Assembly (NCBI RefSeq): GCF_040750475.1
Contig: NZ_JABJVY010000020.1
Coordinates: 1 to 64,000 of the forward strand
DNA: 64,000 bases
Direction: 5' to 3'
DNA from: Amorphus sp040750475
GTDB lineage: Bacteria; Pseudomonadota; Alphaproteobacteria; Rhizobiales; Amorphaceae
Shown here: piece after piece, positions 24,629 through 33,076 of the stretch
How the letters are laid out: the number at the start of each line of letters is the position of its first letter
Numbering within the stretch: the first letter of the stretch is position 1
The notes under the pieces: generated by a model
What the model saw: only the letters and a program-made list of their open reading frames with translations
Database searches by the model: none
Told to the model about the DNA's origin: nothing
Program-made: the position numbers and the translations under genes

Positions 24629-24672
24629 GCGTTTCCGGACGGAAAACCGGTACCCACTTTTCCTGGAAACGC
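24629..24672 (+). repeat. Palindromic repeat, 44 bp, GCGTTTCC arms (copy 2 of 2)
   Basis: Exact copy of 24527-24570. One base separates it from the TAG stop of trcR on the minus strand (24676-24674). Confidence 0.88.
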
Positions 24673-24673
24673 T

Positions 24674-25393
24674 CTAGCTGCCCTGTCCTTCGTCGTCTTC
24701 CTCGTCGCCCTCACCGCCTTTGCGCCAGGCCTTCAGGCCGGAGAAGACCGAATCCGGATCGACGTCCTCGTCCTCCTCGTCCGGACGCGACGCCGGAGCG
24801 AGCGATTCGTCCACCGACAGGAGCGTCGCCGGCTCGGTGCGATCTTCGCCGCCAGGCCCGGCTTCCGCCGCCGCCTTCTCAACTTCGAGATCGAGTTCGA
24901 TCTGGGTGCACAGACCAAGCGTCACCGGATCCGCCGGCTGCAGGTTCGGCGCATTCCAATGGGTGCGGTCGCGAATCGCCTGAATCGTCGACTTGGTGGT
25001 GCCGACGAGGCGCATGACCTGCGCATCCTTCAGTTCCGGGTGATTGCGCAACAGCCACAGGATCGCATTCGGCCGGTCCTGACGCTTGGACACCGGCGTG
25101 TAACGCGGGCCGCGCTTCTTCGATTCCGGCACCCGCACCTTCGGCGGCGCCAGCTTGAGGCGATGATTCGGGTCAGCCTCGGCCTTATCCAGCTCGTCGC
25201 GCGTAAGCTGGCCGGTCAGAACCGGATCGAGCCCCTTGATCCCCTGAGCCGAGTCCCCATCGGCGATCGCCTTCACCTCGAGCGGATGCAGCTTGCAGAA
25301 CGCCGCGATCTGATCGAAGGACAACGCCGTGTTGTCGACCAGCCAAACCGCGGTCGCCTTAGGCATGAGCGGAGCGTTTTGCCCGATCGCCAT
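24674..25393 (-). CDS. trcR: Cell-cycle transcriptional regulator TrcR (DUF1013)
   Basis: The 239-residue protein matches the alphaproteobacterial DUF1013/TrcR family. It opens with PLMPKATAVWLVDNTALSFDQIAAFCKLHPLEVKAIADGD and has a basic middle (KSKKRGPRYTPVSKRQDRPNAI-like), then LRNHPELKDAQVMRLVGTTKSTIQAIRDRTHWN, a helix-turn-helix-like segment. The C-terminal 60 residues are strongly acidic (DEEDEDVDPDS and GDEEDDEGQ), probably disordered. The family is linked to cell-cycle-dependent transcription in this class. Its TAG stop touches a palindromic repeat. Confidence 0.85.
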   Translation of the reverse strand: MAIGQNAPLMPKATAVWLVDNTALSFDQIAAFCKLHPLEVKAIADGDSAQGIKGLDPVLTGQLTRDELDKAEADPNHRLKLAPPKVRVPESKKRGPRYTPVSKRQDRPNAILWLLRNHPELKDAQVMRLVGTTKSTIQAIRDRTHWNAPNLQPADPVTLGLCTQIELDLEVEKAAAEAGPGGEDRTEPATLLSVDESLAPASRPDEEDEDVDPDSVFSGLKAWRKGGEGDEEDDEGQGS

Positions 25394-25572
25394 TCAAATT
25401 CCTCCTGTTTGCTTGCCCGGCCTCGCGCCGGGAAAGCCCTTTTCCACCGAATGTAGGGGATTGAGACAGGAGATATAGACCGCAAGCGCGGCCGACGCAA
25501 ACCGTGCGTTTAGGTTGCACCCTCCGCCTGCGAGGGCACAACCGACGATCGGTGGCCGCCGCGATTGCTGCC

Positions 25573-26577
25573 CTAGCCGACGGTGAGCACGATCTTGCCG
25601 ACGTGGCCCGAGCTTTCCATCCGTGCATGGGCATCGGCCGCCGCCTGCAGCGCGAAGGTCGAATCGATTACCGGGCATACGGTCCGGTCCGCCAGAAGTG
25701 GCCAGACATTGCCTTCCAGCGCTTCGGCAATCAGGCCCTTGAAGGCGATTTCCCGCGCCCTGAGCGTCGAGCCGGTGTGGGTCAGCCGCTTCATCATCAA
25801 GCGCCGGAAATCCACATGCTCGCTCGGACCTTGCAGCACCGCGATCTGGACGATGCGTCCCTCGACGGCCGCCGCCTGCCAGTTGCGCTCCACATAGCTG
25901 CCGCCGACCATATCGAGAATGAGATCCGCGCCGCGGCCCTCGGTTTCCTCCTTGACCACGGAAACGAAATCGCTGGTGCGGTAGTTGATCGCCACGTCGG
26001 CGCCGAGCTCGCGGCAAGCGACGAGCTTGTCGTCGGAGCCGGCGGTCGCGATCACGAACGCGCCAAATGCCTTGGCAAGCTGGATCGCCGTGGTGCCGAT
26101 GCCGGAGGTCCCGCCATGGACCAGAAACCGCTCGCCGGGCTTGAGCTTGCCGCGATCGAACACGTTGGACCAGACGGTGAAGAAGGTCTCCGGAACGGCG
26201 GCGGCTTCCACCATCGAAAGTCCCGAGGGCACCGGCAGAACGGTCTCCTCCGCAGCGACGCAATATTCCGCGTAGCCACCACCGGGCACAAGCGACAGCA
26301 CGCTGTCGCCAACCGCCACGGTCTCCACATCGTCGCCGATGGCGACCACGGTGCCGGCGATCTCCAGGCCGGGGATGTCGGTCACCCCTTTCGGCGGCGG
26401 ATAATTGCCCTGGCGCTGAAACACGTCGGGTCGATTGACGCCGGCGGCTTCGACCTTGATCAGCACCTCGCCGGCATCGGGCCGCGGCACCGGCCGCGTC
26501 ACGGGAACCAGAACCTCAGGCCCGCCCGGCTCGCGTATCGCGATCGCGGTCATCGTCTCCGGCACTCGATCCACCAT
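25573..26577 (-). CDS. NAD(P)H:quinone oxidoreductase, zinc-type alcohol-dehydrogenase superfamily (PIG3-like)
   Basis: The ATG at 26577 has GGGAGA seven bases before it and gives 334 residues. The N-terminal GroES-like fold includes GEVLIKVEAAGVNRPDVFQRQGNYPPPKGVTDIPGLEIAGTV, and the Rossmann part LVHGGTSGIGTTAIQLAKAFG. No structural zinc cysteines are present, as usual for quinone reductases of the QOR/PIG3 branch, which reduce quinones with NADPH in the cytoplasm. It is divergent from the DUF1192 gene, a pairing common in alphaproteobacteria. Confidence 0.9.
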   Translation of the reverse strand: MVDRVPETMTAIAIREPGGPEVLVPVTRPVPRPDAGEVLIKVEAAGVNRPDVFQRQGNYPPPKGVTDIPGLEIAGTVVAIGDDVETVAVGDSVLSLVPGGGYAEYCVAAEETVLPVPSGLSMVEAAAVPETFFTVWSNVFDRGKLKPGERFLVHGGTSGIGTTAIQLAKAFGAFVIATAGSDDKLVACRELGADVAINYRTSDFVSVVKEETEGRGADLILDMVGGSYVERNWQAAAVEGRIVQIAVLQGPSEHVDFRRLMMKRLTHTGSTLRAREIAFKGLIAEALEGNVWPLLADRTVCPVIDSTFALQAAADAHARMESSGHVGKIVLTVG

Positions 26578-26793
26578 CGTCCATCTCCCGATTTTATTGC
26601 TGATCTCGGACATAGCCCGCCAGGTCCGCGAGGCCAACGCCGATCGGCACCTCGACGCCAGAATCCTGTTCCGTTCCAGCCGTTCCGGCACACGCGCTTG
26701 TTTTCCTTCGCCTTTCCCAAGGCTCGGGATTTCCCTTCGTCGGCCGTTTCGGTTAGACTTCGCTTGGTCGAAAAAGACGAAGGCCATGCGTTC

Positions 26794-26988
26794 ATGAGTC
26801 TGATCGGCGACGATGACCGTCCGCAACGCCCCGCCGCGATCGTGATCGGCGAGGATCTTTCCGCGCATTCGCTGGAAGAGCTCGCCGACCGGCGAGCCGC
26901 GTTGGAAGAGGAGATCGAACGCATCGATCGCCTCAGCGAGGCGAAGAGCGCCAGCCGCGCCGCCGCCGACAGCTTCTTCAAGACCTAA
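26794..26988 (+). CDS. DUF1192 small protein
   Basis: A 64-residue protein, MSLIGDDDRPQRPAAIVIGE at its start, then LSAHSLEELADRRAALEEEIERIDRLSEAKSASRAAADSFFK, a helical segment typical of DUF1192. It looks like a short coiled coil followed by a conserved SFFK end. Function unknown; restricted to alphaproteobacteria. The open frame extends far upstream on this strand, but only this part is family-like. A partial palindromic repeat follows the TAA stop. Confidence 0.85.
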   Translation: MSLIGDDDRPQRPAAIVIGEDLSAHSLEELADRRAALEEEIERIDRLSEAKSASRAAADSFFKT

Positions 26989-26991
26989 AGA

Positions 26992-27015
26992 GCATTTCCA
27001 GGCCAAGCGGAAGCG
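26992..27015 (-). repeat. Partial palindromic repeat after the DUF1192 gene
   Basis: GCATTTCCAGGCCAAGCGGA then AGCG: the CCAGG-side arm of the repeat family, reached three bases after the TAA stop. The core is shortened. Confidence 0.55.
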
Positions 27016-27176
27016 TTCGAGCTCGCCATCCGCCCCCGGCCGGTTTGCGAACGCCTTCCCCCGTTTACCGATTGTTAAGGTTAATTAAGGATAACTGACT
27101 CATCCAGTTTCGCTGGATCGGTTTTCTTGACCGGGAGCGACACGTGCCGCTCCACCTGACCCCTCCAAGTGACTTC

Positions 27177-27205
27177 GGCCGCCCTCGACGGGCGGCCATT
27201 TTTTC
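27177..27205. terminator. Bidirectional terminator between DUF1192 and ridA genes
   Basis: GGCCGCCC (27177-27184), five-base loop, GGGCGGCC (27190-27197), then ATTTTTTC. It lies between convergent genes and would stop plus-strand transcripts best. Confidence 0.8.
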
Positions 27206-27226
27206 TTGTGCGAAGGGCGCGTTCGA

Positions 27227-27688
27227 TCAGCCTTCCGTCGGCAAGACGGCGGTGGCCTCGATTTCCACCTGCGCCTCCGCCTCCACCAGCGCCGCCACCT
27301 GCACCAGTGCCATCGCCGGGAAATGCTTACCGAGCACCGAGCGATACACCGGCCCAAGCTCCTTCAGCGACGCGCGATAGGTATCGATGTCGGTGACATA
27401 CCAGGTCAGCCGCGCAATGTGCTCCGGTCCGCCGCCAGCAGCCTCCACCACATCAAGGATGTTCCGGAGCGCCTGGCCCACCTGACCCAGGAAATCGGCA
27501 GGGAACTTGCCGTCGACCGTCCATCCGATCTGCCCGCCGACAAACAGCACCCGGCCCTCTCCAACCATACCGTTGGCATAGCCCCTGGGCTCCGCCCATC
27601 CCTCCGGCTGTACCGCTTTCAGCGGCGACATCACACGGGCGGGCTGCTGGGGCGTGGCTTTCGTGCCGTCGACATCCACTTGGCTCAA
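27227..27688 (-). CDS. RidA/YjgF/UK114-family protein
   Basis: I assign a TTG start at 27688 because a near-perfect GGAGGTGA sits five bases before it; no ATG in this frame has a comparable site. The 153-residue product shows the RidA blocks GRVLFVGGQIGWTVDGKFP, QVGQALRNILDVVEAAGGGPEHIARLTWYVTDI and MALVQVAALVEAEAQVEIEATAV. RidA proteins hydrolyse reactive enamines and imines. The canonical catalytic Arg of the archetype (usually near position 105) is not evident in MALVQVAALVEAEAQ, so this may be a specialised subgroup. As the last gene of the aminobenzoate operon it may release ammonia from an imine intermediate; that is inference. Confidence 0.82.
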   Translation of the reverse strand: MSQVDVDGTKATPQQPARVMSPLKAVQPEGWAEPRGYANGMVGEGRVLFVGGQIGWTVDGKFPADFLGQVGQALRNILDVVEAAGGGPEHIARLTWYVTDIDTYRASLKELGPVYRSVLGKHFPAMALVQVAALVEAEAQVEIEATAVLPTEG

Positions 27689-27829
27689 GGCGTCACCTCC
27701 AATGACATGGCTGGACGGGGGCAGAACGGAGCGCGGACCGCAGCCCCGCCCCATCCGTCCGAAGGAAACAATCGCGGCCCGCACCGGGCCGGCTTCCGAT
27801 CAGGCGTTTCAACCCGACCGGAAAAGGCT

Positions 27830-29473
27830 CTACTTGGCAGCCGGAGCGGCAGCTTCCGACTCGGCGAATTGGCGAAGCTGGAAACGCTGCAGCTTTCCGG
27901 TCTCCGTGCGCGGCAACTGCGTCACGAACTCGATCGCACGCGGATACTTGTAGGGTGCAAGCTCCGCCTTGACGTAGTCCTGCAGCTCTTTCACCAGCGC
28001 GGCATCGCCCGTAAAGCCGTCCTCAAGAACGACATAGGCTTTGACGATGTGGCCGCGATCGGGATCAGGGGCGGCGACGACCCCGCATTCCGCCACCGCC
28101 GGATGGGCCAGAAGCGTGCTCTCGACCTCGGGACCGGCGATGTTGTAGCCGGACGAGATGATCATGTCGTCGGAGCGCGCCTTGTACCAGAAATAGCCGT
28201 CCTCATCCATTTCGAAGGTATCGCCGGTGAGGTTCCAGCCGTTCTGGACGTACTTGGTCTGACGATCGTCGGCGAGATAGCGACAACCCGTCGGACCGCG
28301 CACGGCAAGCCGGCCCGGCACGCCCGGCGGGCAGGTGTTGCCCTGCTCGTCGATCACCTTCGCCTCGTAGAAGGGAACCGGCTTACCGGTAGAGCCCGGC
28401 CGGATTTCCTCCTCGCGCGCGGCGATGAAGATATGCAGCATCTCCGTGCCGCCGATGCCGTCCATCAACTTGATACCGGTCTTCTCGTACCAGGCATCCC
28501 AAGTCGGTTTCGGCAGCGTCTCCCCGGCCGAGACGCATTTGCGCAGGCTGGAGATATCGGCCTGGTCGAGCTTGGTCAGCATCACCCGGTACGCGGTCGG
28601 CGCGGTAAAGGTGACGGTCGCTTTATATTTGCTGATCGCCTCCAGGAGGTCGTCGGGACCGGCACGCTCCAGAAGAATGCCCGCCGCCCCGACCCGGAAC
28701 GGAAACAGCACGAGGCCGCCCAGCCCGAAGGTGAACGCCAGCGGCGGAGACCCGACGAAGCGATCGTCCTCGCGCGGCTGCAGCACCTGCTTGCCGTAGC
28801 AGTCGCAGATCGCGAGCATGTCGCGATGGAAGTGGATGGTGCCCTTGGGCTGGCCCGTGGTGCCCGAGGTGAACCCGATCAGGCAAATGTCGTCGCGCGA
28901 GGTATCGCAGGCCTCGAACGGCGCATCATACTGCGCCATCTGGGCTTCCAGCCCATCCGGCGCATCGGTGCCGAAATAGAGAATGTCGGTCATCCGCGGC
29001 GCGGCGACCCGGGTCTTCTCCATTTCGTCGCTGAGCTTCTTGTCGCACACGCCCAGGCGGATCTCCGCCTTGTCCACCAGGACGGAAAGCTCCTTCGCTC
29101 TGAGCAACGGCATCGTCGCCACCACGATGCCGCCGGCCTTGATGATGGCGAAGTAGACCGCCGTCATCATCGGGTTGTTGGCGGAGCGCAGCAGCACCCG
29201 GTTGCCGGACTTCAGCCCGTACTTGTCGACCAGCACGTGGGCGATCTTGTCCACGACCTTGACCAGATCCGCATAGGTCCAGGTCACGTCCGGTCCGATC
29301 AGCGCGATGTTGTCACCGCGACCTTCCGCAACATTCTTGTCGATCAGCTCGACAGCGCAGTTCATGCGGTCGGGATAGCCAAGCTTTTCCAGATTCGGGA
29401 ACTCCGGCCACTGGTCCAGCGGCGGAAGATTGTCCCGAGCAAAGGTATCAACGTGCGCGGATTCAGTTCCCAT
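27830..29473 (-). CDS. Aryl-CoA ligase, probable 2-aminobenzoate-CoA ligase (benzoate-CoA ligase family)
   Basis: From the ATG at 29473 (AGAGGA upstream) the protein has 547 residues. The AMP-forming motifs are ICLIGFTSGTTGQPKGTIHFH (P-loop), DGIGGTEMLHIF, LTGDTFEMDEDGYFWYKARSDDMIISSGYNI and the C-terminal catalytic Lys in PRTETGKLQRFQLR. Length and sequence fit benzoate- or 2-aminobenzoate-CoA ligases. The neighbouring monooxygenase/reductase, whose relatives act on 2-aminobenzoyl-CoA, favours anthranilate; benzoate or salicylate stay possible. It starts the pathway in the cytoplasm using ATP and CoA. Confidence 0.85.
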   Translation of the reverse strand: MGTESAHVDTFARDNLPPLDQWPEFPNLEKLGYPDRMNCAVELIDKNVAEGRGDNIALIGPDVTWTYADLVKVVDKIAHVLVDKYGLKSGNRVLLRSANNPMMTAVYFAIIKAGGIVVATMPLLRAKELSVLVDKAEIRLGVCDKKLSDEMEKTRVAAPRMTDILYFGTDAPDGLEAQMAQYDAPFEACDTSRDDICLIGFTSGTTGQPKGTIHFHRDMLAICDCYGKQVLQPREDDRFVGSPPLAFTFGLGGLVLFPFRVGAAGILLERAGPDDLLEAISKYKATVTFTAPTAYRVMLTKLDQADISSLRKCVSAGETLPKPTWDAWYEKTGIKLMDGIGGTEMLHIFIAAREEEIRPGSTGKPVPFYEAKVIDEQGNTCPPGVPGRLAVRGPTGCRYLADDRQTKYVQNGWNLTGDTFEMDEDGYFWYKARSDDMIISSGYNIAGPEVESTLLAHPAVAECGVVAAPDPDRGHIVKAYVVLEDGFTGDAALVKELQDYVKAELAPYKYPRAIEFVTQLPRTETGKLQRFQLRQFAESEAAAPAAK

Positions 29474-29546
29474 CTTCAGTCCTCTCAACACGGAAGGTGT
29501 TTTATATTTCAGCCTGTCCTTGTGAGCTCGTTCCTGCCCTTGAAGG

Positions 29547-30731
29547 TTAGTTAAAAGCGTCCGCCGCAAAGGCCTGAAGCGCCTGGCGCGCGATCACGAT
29601 TTTCTGCACCTCGCTCGCTCCCTCGTAGATCCGGAGCGCACGGATATCCCGATAGAGTTCCTCCACCCGCGTGCCGCAGCGCACGCCGTCGCCACCGTGG
29701 ATCTGCACGGATTTGTCAATCACCCGCTGAGCCGCCTCGGTGGCGTAAAGCTTCGCCATGGCCGCCTCGCGGGTGATGCGCGGGGCACCTTGGTCCTTGG
29801 TCCAAGCCGCGCGGTAGACCAGAAGGGCCGCGGCATCGACATCGAGCGCCATGTCGGCGAGCGCGGCCTGGGTCAGCTGCAGATCGGCAAGCGGCGCACC
29901 GAAGAGATGACGCGAACTCGCCCGGTTCAGCCCCTCCTCCAGGGCCGCGCGGGCAAATCCGAGCGCGGCCGCCCCAACGGTGGAGCGAAACACGTCGAGC
30001 GTCGCCATGGCGATCTTGAAGCCCTCGCCCGGCTTCCCGAGCCGGTTCGCCTCCGGCACCGTCACGTCCTCCAGCACGAGCCGGCCGAGCGGATGCGGCG
30101 CGATGGTGTCCAGCCGTTCGGCAACCGTGAAGCCCGGCCGGTCCGCCTCGACCACGAACGCCGACAGGCCGCGCGCACCCGGCGCCTCGCCCGTGCGGGC
30201 GAACACCACATACTGGTCGGCGATGCCACCGTTGGAGATCCAGGTCTTCTCGCCGGAGATGCGGATATTGCCGTTGCCATCGGGCTCGGCGGTGGTCGCA
30301 AGTGCCGCCACATCCGATCCGGCGGCAGGTTCCGTCAACGCGAAGGCAGCGATCGCCGCGCCGGCGCCGACCTTCGGCAGAAACCGCGCCTTCTGATCGT
30401 CGCTTCCGTAAAGGCTGATCGAGCCGGTGCCGAGCCCCTGCATGGCGAAGGCGAAATCGGCAAGCGCGTGATGACGCCCCAAGGTCTCGCGCGCGATGCA
30501 AAGCGTGCGCACGTCCAGCGTCTCGGCCGCCCCGCCGTGCGGCGCCACGACCGTGTGCTTCAGGAAGCCGGCCTCGCCCAACGCCCCGACAAGGCGACGA
30601 CAGCTTCCGTCGACATCGTGGTGATCGATAAGCCCGGGTACCGTCTTGGCGGCCCAGCCATCGAGTTCGGCGGCAAAGGCGCGATGGCGCTCCTCAAAGA
30701 ACGGCCAGTCGAGAAAGCTCTTGTCCGCCAT
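29547..30731 (-). CDS. Acyl-CoA dehydrogenase
   Basis: The 394-residue FAD enzyme contains ALTEPAAGSDVAALATTAE (FAD and substrate site), KTWISNGGIADQYVVFART, LFGAPLADLQLTQAALADM and AQRVIDKSVQIHGGDGVRCGTRVEELYRDIRALRIYEGASEVQKIVIARQ. The last ends in the ExS/RxxxIYEG block with the catalytic Glu region. It belongs to the short/medium-chain or aromatic-pathway type. It starts three bases after the hydratase stop, so the two are tightly coupled. In this operon it would oxidise an alicyclic CoA thioester formed after ring reduction (inference). Confidence 0.9.
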   Translation of the reverse strand: MADKSFLDWPFFEERHRAFAAELDGWAAKTVPGLIDHHDVDGSCRRLVGALGEAGFLKHTVVAPHGGAAETLDVRTLCIARETLGRHHALADFAFAMQGLGTGSISLYGSDDQKARFLPKVGAGAAIAAFALTEPAAGSDVAALATTAEPDGNGNIRISGEKTWISNGGIADQYVVFARTGEAPGARGLSAFVVEADRPGFTVAERLDTIAPHPLGRLVLEDVTVPEANRLGKPGEGFKIAMATLDVFRSTVGAAALGFARAALEEGLNRASSRHLFGAPLADLQLTQAALADMALDVDAAALLVYRAAWTKDQGAPRITREAAMAKLYATEAAQRVIDKSVQIHGGDGVRCGTRVEELYRDIRALRIYEGASEVQKIVIARQALQAFAADAFN

Positions 30732-30734
30732 GGC

Positions 30735-31568
30735 TCAGTTGCCCTCGAACACCGGCGTCTTCTTCGCCGCGAACGCTTCGAAGGCGCGGCGATAGTCCTC
30801 CGTCTGCATGCAAACGGACTGGGCGAGCGCCTCCGCGTCGATGAGCTGATCCACCGACATGTCCCACTCCATGTGCATCATCTTCTTGGTGATCCCGTGG
30901 GCGAAGGTCGGTCCTTTGGCGAGCTCGGCGGCGAAGCTCTGCGCCTCGGCCAGCACCGCGTCGGACGCCAGCAGCCGGTTGAAAAACCCCCAGCGCTCCG
31001 CCTCGTCGCCGCGCATGACGCGGCCGGAATAAAGTAGCTCCGCCGCACGCCCAAAGCCGATAATGCGCGGCAGGATCCCGCACGCGCCCATATCGCAGCC
31101 GGCAAGGCCGACCTTGGTGAACAGGAAGGCGACCTTGGCGGCCTCGGTGCCGAAGCGGACATCGGAGGCCATGGCGATGATGGCCCCCGCGCCCACGCAT
31201 ACGCCATCAATGGCGGCGACGATCGGCTGCGGACACGCCCGCATGGCCTTGACCAGATCGCCGGTCATCTGGGTGAAGTCGAGCAGACCGACCATATCGC
31301 GCTCAAGCAGCGGCTGGATGATCTCGAACACGTCGCCGCCGGAGCAGAAATTGCCGCCGGCACCGGTTACCACGATGGTCTTGACCTCGGTCTCATGGCG
31401 CAGCGCCCGAAAGGTGTCACGCAGCTCCGCATAGCTCTCGAACGTCAGCGGATTTTTCCGCTCGGGGCGGTTCAAGGTGATGGTCGCAACCGGTCCTTCG
31501 ACCGTCAGCAGGAAGTGTTCCGGCTTGTAGTCCTTGAGCGGCAACTCGATCTGGAACCGGTCGCTCAT
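30735..31568 (-). CDS. Enoyl-CoA hydratase/isomerase family protein
   Basis: The 277-residue crotonase-fold protein shows VATITLNRPERKNPLTFESYAEL, TGAGGNFCSGGDVFEI (oxyanion hole), and QPIVAAIDGVCVGAGAIIAMASDVRFGTEAAKVAFLFTKVGLAGCDMGACGILPRIIG. Where many hydratases have catalytic Glu residues this protein has GACGILP, as in members acting on aromatic-pathway CoA esters, so the exact reaction is open. The ATG overlaps the MarR stop by four bases. Confidence 0.88.
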   Translation of the reverse strand: MSDRFQIELPLKDYKPEHFLLTVEGPVATITLNRPERKNPLTFESYAELRDTFRALRHETEVKTIVVTGAGGNFCSGGDVFEIIQPLLERDMVGLLDFTQMTGDLVKAMRACPQPIVAAIDGVCVGAGAIIAMASDVRFGTEAAKVAFLFTKVGLAGCDMGACGILPRIIGFGRAAELLYSGRVMRGDEAERWGFFNRLLASDAVLAEAQSFAAELAKGPTFAHGITKKMMHMEWDMSVDQLIDAEALAQSVCMQTEDYRRAFEAFAAKKTPVFEGN

Positions 31569-32086
31569 CGCGCCCCCTCTCCTTTTTTGGAATGCGAAAG
31601 CACCGAGGCCTTGGCCTGACCGAGCTGGTCGAGCAGGACCTCGATGTCGTCGGCCGATAGATCGCCGAACAATTCGCCGATCCAGTCCGCGTGCTCATCG
31701 GCCATCTGGCGGAACGCCGCCCGGCCATCCGGCGTCAGCCTCACGAAAGTGGAGCGACGGTCGGTATCGGAAGCACGGCGCTCCACCAGGCCGTCCTCGG
31801 TCAAACGCTCCACCAAGCCGGTCACGTTGCCGTTGGACACCATCATCCGACGCGAGATCTCGCCCAGGCTGAGTCCTTCGGGCGCCTTGTCGAGCTGGGC
31901 CATCAGATCGAAGCGCGGCAGCGTCACGTCGAAACGCTCGCGCAGCCGGCGGCGGATCTCCGTCTCGATCATGTTGGTGCACGCCAGCATGCGCAGCCAC
32001 AGGCGCAATTCGCTTGTGTGATCGCGCGGGCGCTCCAGTGCCCGCGTCTCGGCATCAAGCGCGGCAGTCTCCGTGATCGCCCGCAT
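31565..32086 (-). CDS. MarR-family regulator of the aminobenzoate operon
   Basis: With the ATG at 32086, which shares a base with the upstream SDR stop (TGATG), this is a 173-residue winged-helix protein. It contains LRLWLRMLACTNMIETEIRRRLRERFDVTLPRFDLMAQLDKAPEGLSLGEISRRMMVSNGNVTGLVERLTEDGLVERRASDTDRRSTFVRLTPDGRA, including the wing motif DTDRRSTF. MarR proteins inside aromatic-degradation operons usually repress them until an aryl-CoA ligand binds. The palindrome at 32984-32997 is the likely operator. Confidence 0.9.
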   Translation of the reverse strand: MRAITETAALDAETRALERPRDHTSELRLWLRMLACTNMIETEIRRRLRERFDVTLPRFDLMAQLDKAPEGLSLGEISRRMMVSNGNVTGLVERLTEDGLVERRASDTDRRSTFVRLTPDGRAAFRQMADEHADWIGELFGDLSADDIEVLLDQLGQAKASVLSHSKKGEGAR

Positions 32087-32853
32087 CACATCACCTCGCC
32101 GCCGGCGACCACGATGGACTGGCCGGTCACCGCGCCGGCATCGCGCCCAACCAGCCATTGCACCGCGTCAGCCACCTCTTCCGGCCGGATCAGCCGCTTA
32201 AGCGGATTCGTTTCCGATAGCGTGGCACGCGCCTCCTCGGCACTACGGCCGGTCAGCGACACGATCCGGTCAATGCTCTCAGCGGTCAAATCGGTATCGG
32301 TGAAGCCCGGACACACCGCATTCACCGTCACGCCCTTGCCGGCGGTCTCCAGCGCAAGCGCGCGCGTCAAGCCGACGACCGCGTGCTTGGAGACGACATA
32401 GGCGGACGTGTAGGCGTAGCCTTTCAGGCCGGCAGTGGAGGCAATGTTAACGATGCGCCCAAAGCCGGCTTCGAGCATCGCCGGCAACACCGCCTGGGCG
32501 CAGGTGACGACTCCCTCCACGTTGACCTGGAACAACTGGCGCAGCATCGCGGCATCGGTCTTCATAAAGGGCGCCGTCCGCGCGAGCCCCGCGGAATTGA
32601 CTAGGACATCGATCGCCCCGTTCGCACCGACCGCTTCGCCCACCACGCGACCGATCGCCTCAGGCTCGGTCACGTCCGCCGGAAACACAGCCGCCCCGCC
32701 GATGGCCTCGGCGGTTTGATCGAGCGGTTCGCGCCGACGTCCCACAAGGCTCACCTTGAACCCTTGATCTTTCAGGGTTTTTGCGATCGCCGCGCCGATG
32801 CCGGTACCGCCTCCGGTGATCATTACATGCCGATCGCTCGAACCGTCGCCCAC
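32086..32853 (-). CDS. Short-chain dehydrogenase/reductase (probable 3-hydroxyacyl-CoA dehydrogenase)
   Basis: I favour the GTG at 32853, with GAGAGG five bases before it; a TTG at 32871 is possible. The 255-residue product has the Rossmann loop MITGGGTGIGAAIAKTL, the NSAG motif in VLVNSAGLARTAP, catalytic Ser in IVNIASTAGLKG, YVVSKHAVVGLTRALALE (Tyr-x3-Lys) and CPGFTDTDL. In this operon it most likely oxidises a hydroxyacyl-CoA intermediate with NAD+. It is the first gene of the minus-strand operon. Confidence 0.88.
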   Translation of the reverse strand: MGDGSSDRHVMITGGGTGIGAAIAKTLKDQGFKVSLVGRRREPLDQTAEAIGGAAVFPADVTEPEAIGRVVGEAVGANGAIDVLVNSAGLARTAPFMKTDAAMLRQLFQVNVEGVVTCAQAVLPAMLEAGFGRIVNIASTAGLKGYAYTSAYVVSKHAVVGLTRALALETAGKGVTVNAVCPGFTDTDLTAESIDRIVSLTGRSAEEARATLSETNPLKRLIRPEEVADAVQWLVGRDAGAVTGQSIVVAGGEVM

Positions 32854-32968
32854 GCTTGCCTCTCGCTCCAAGTTCCCGCCGCCAACGGACAGCGGCGCAT
32901 GTCATTAGGCGGGCTGGCAAGCTGCCACCCGCAGGCATTCTCGGCTCCCGGCGGCGCGTTTTCATCGC

Positions 32969-32998
32969 TTGCACGGGAAATTGTTTCAAGCTTAAAAT
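32969..32998 (+). promoter_or_regulatory. Promoter with overlapping palindrome between the SDR and monooxygenase genes
   Basis: On the plus strand TTGCAC (32969-32974), 18 bases, then TAAAAT (32993-32998) form a good sigma-70-type promoter 79 bases before the monooxygenase ATG. TTTCAAGCTTAAAA (32984-32997), a palindrome with one mismatch, overlaps the spacer and the -10 box. A repressor bound there would block this promoter and probably also the divergent operon. The MarR protein of the operon is the obvious candidate. Confidence 0.6.
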
Positions 32999-33076
32999 AT
33001 CTTCCCTGGGGGCACAAGGGTGACCGTTCCGGCAAGTTCGGGCCCAATGCTTCACCGCTTTATCGGGAGACGTGTC

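Noticed and set aside
24527..24672. CRISPR array
   Set aside because: Two identical palindromes separated by a structured segment, not a regular repeat-spacer series; no cas genes in the window.
27206..29554. A 782-codon plus-strand frame over the RidA and CoA-ligase genes
   Set aside because: No motif or ribosome-binding site; the minus-strand genes carry complete family motifs. Shadow of GC3-rich coding.
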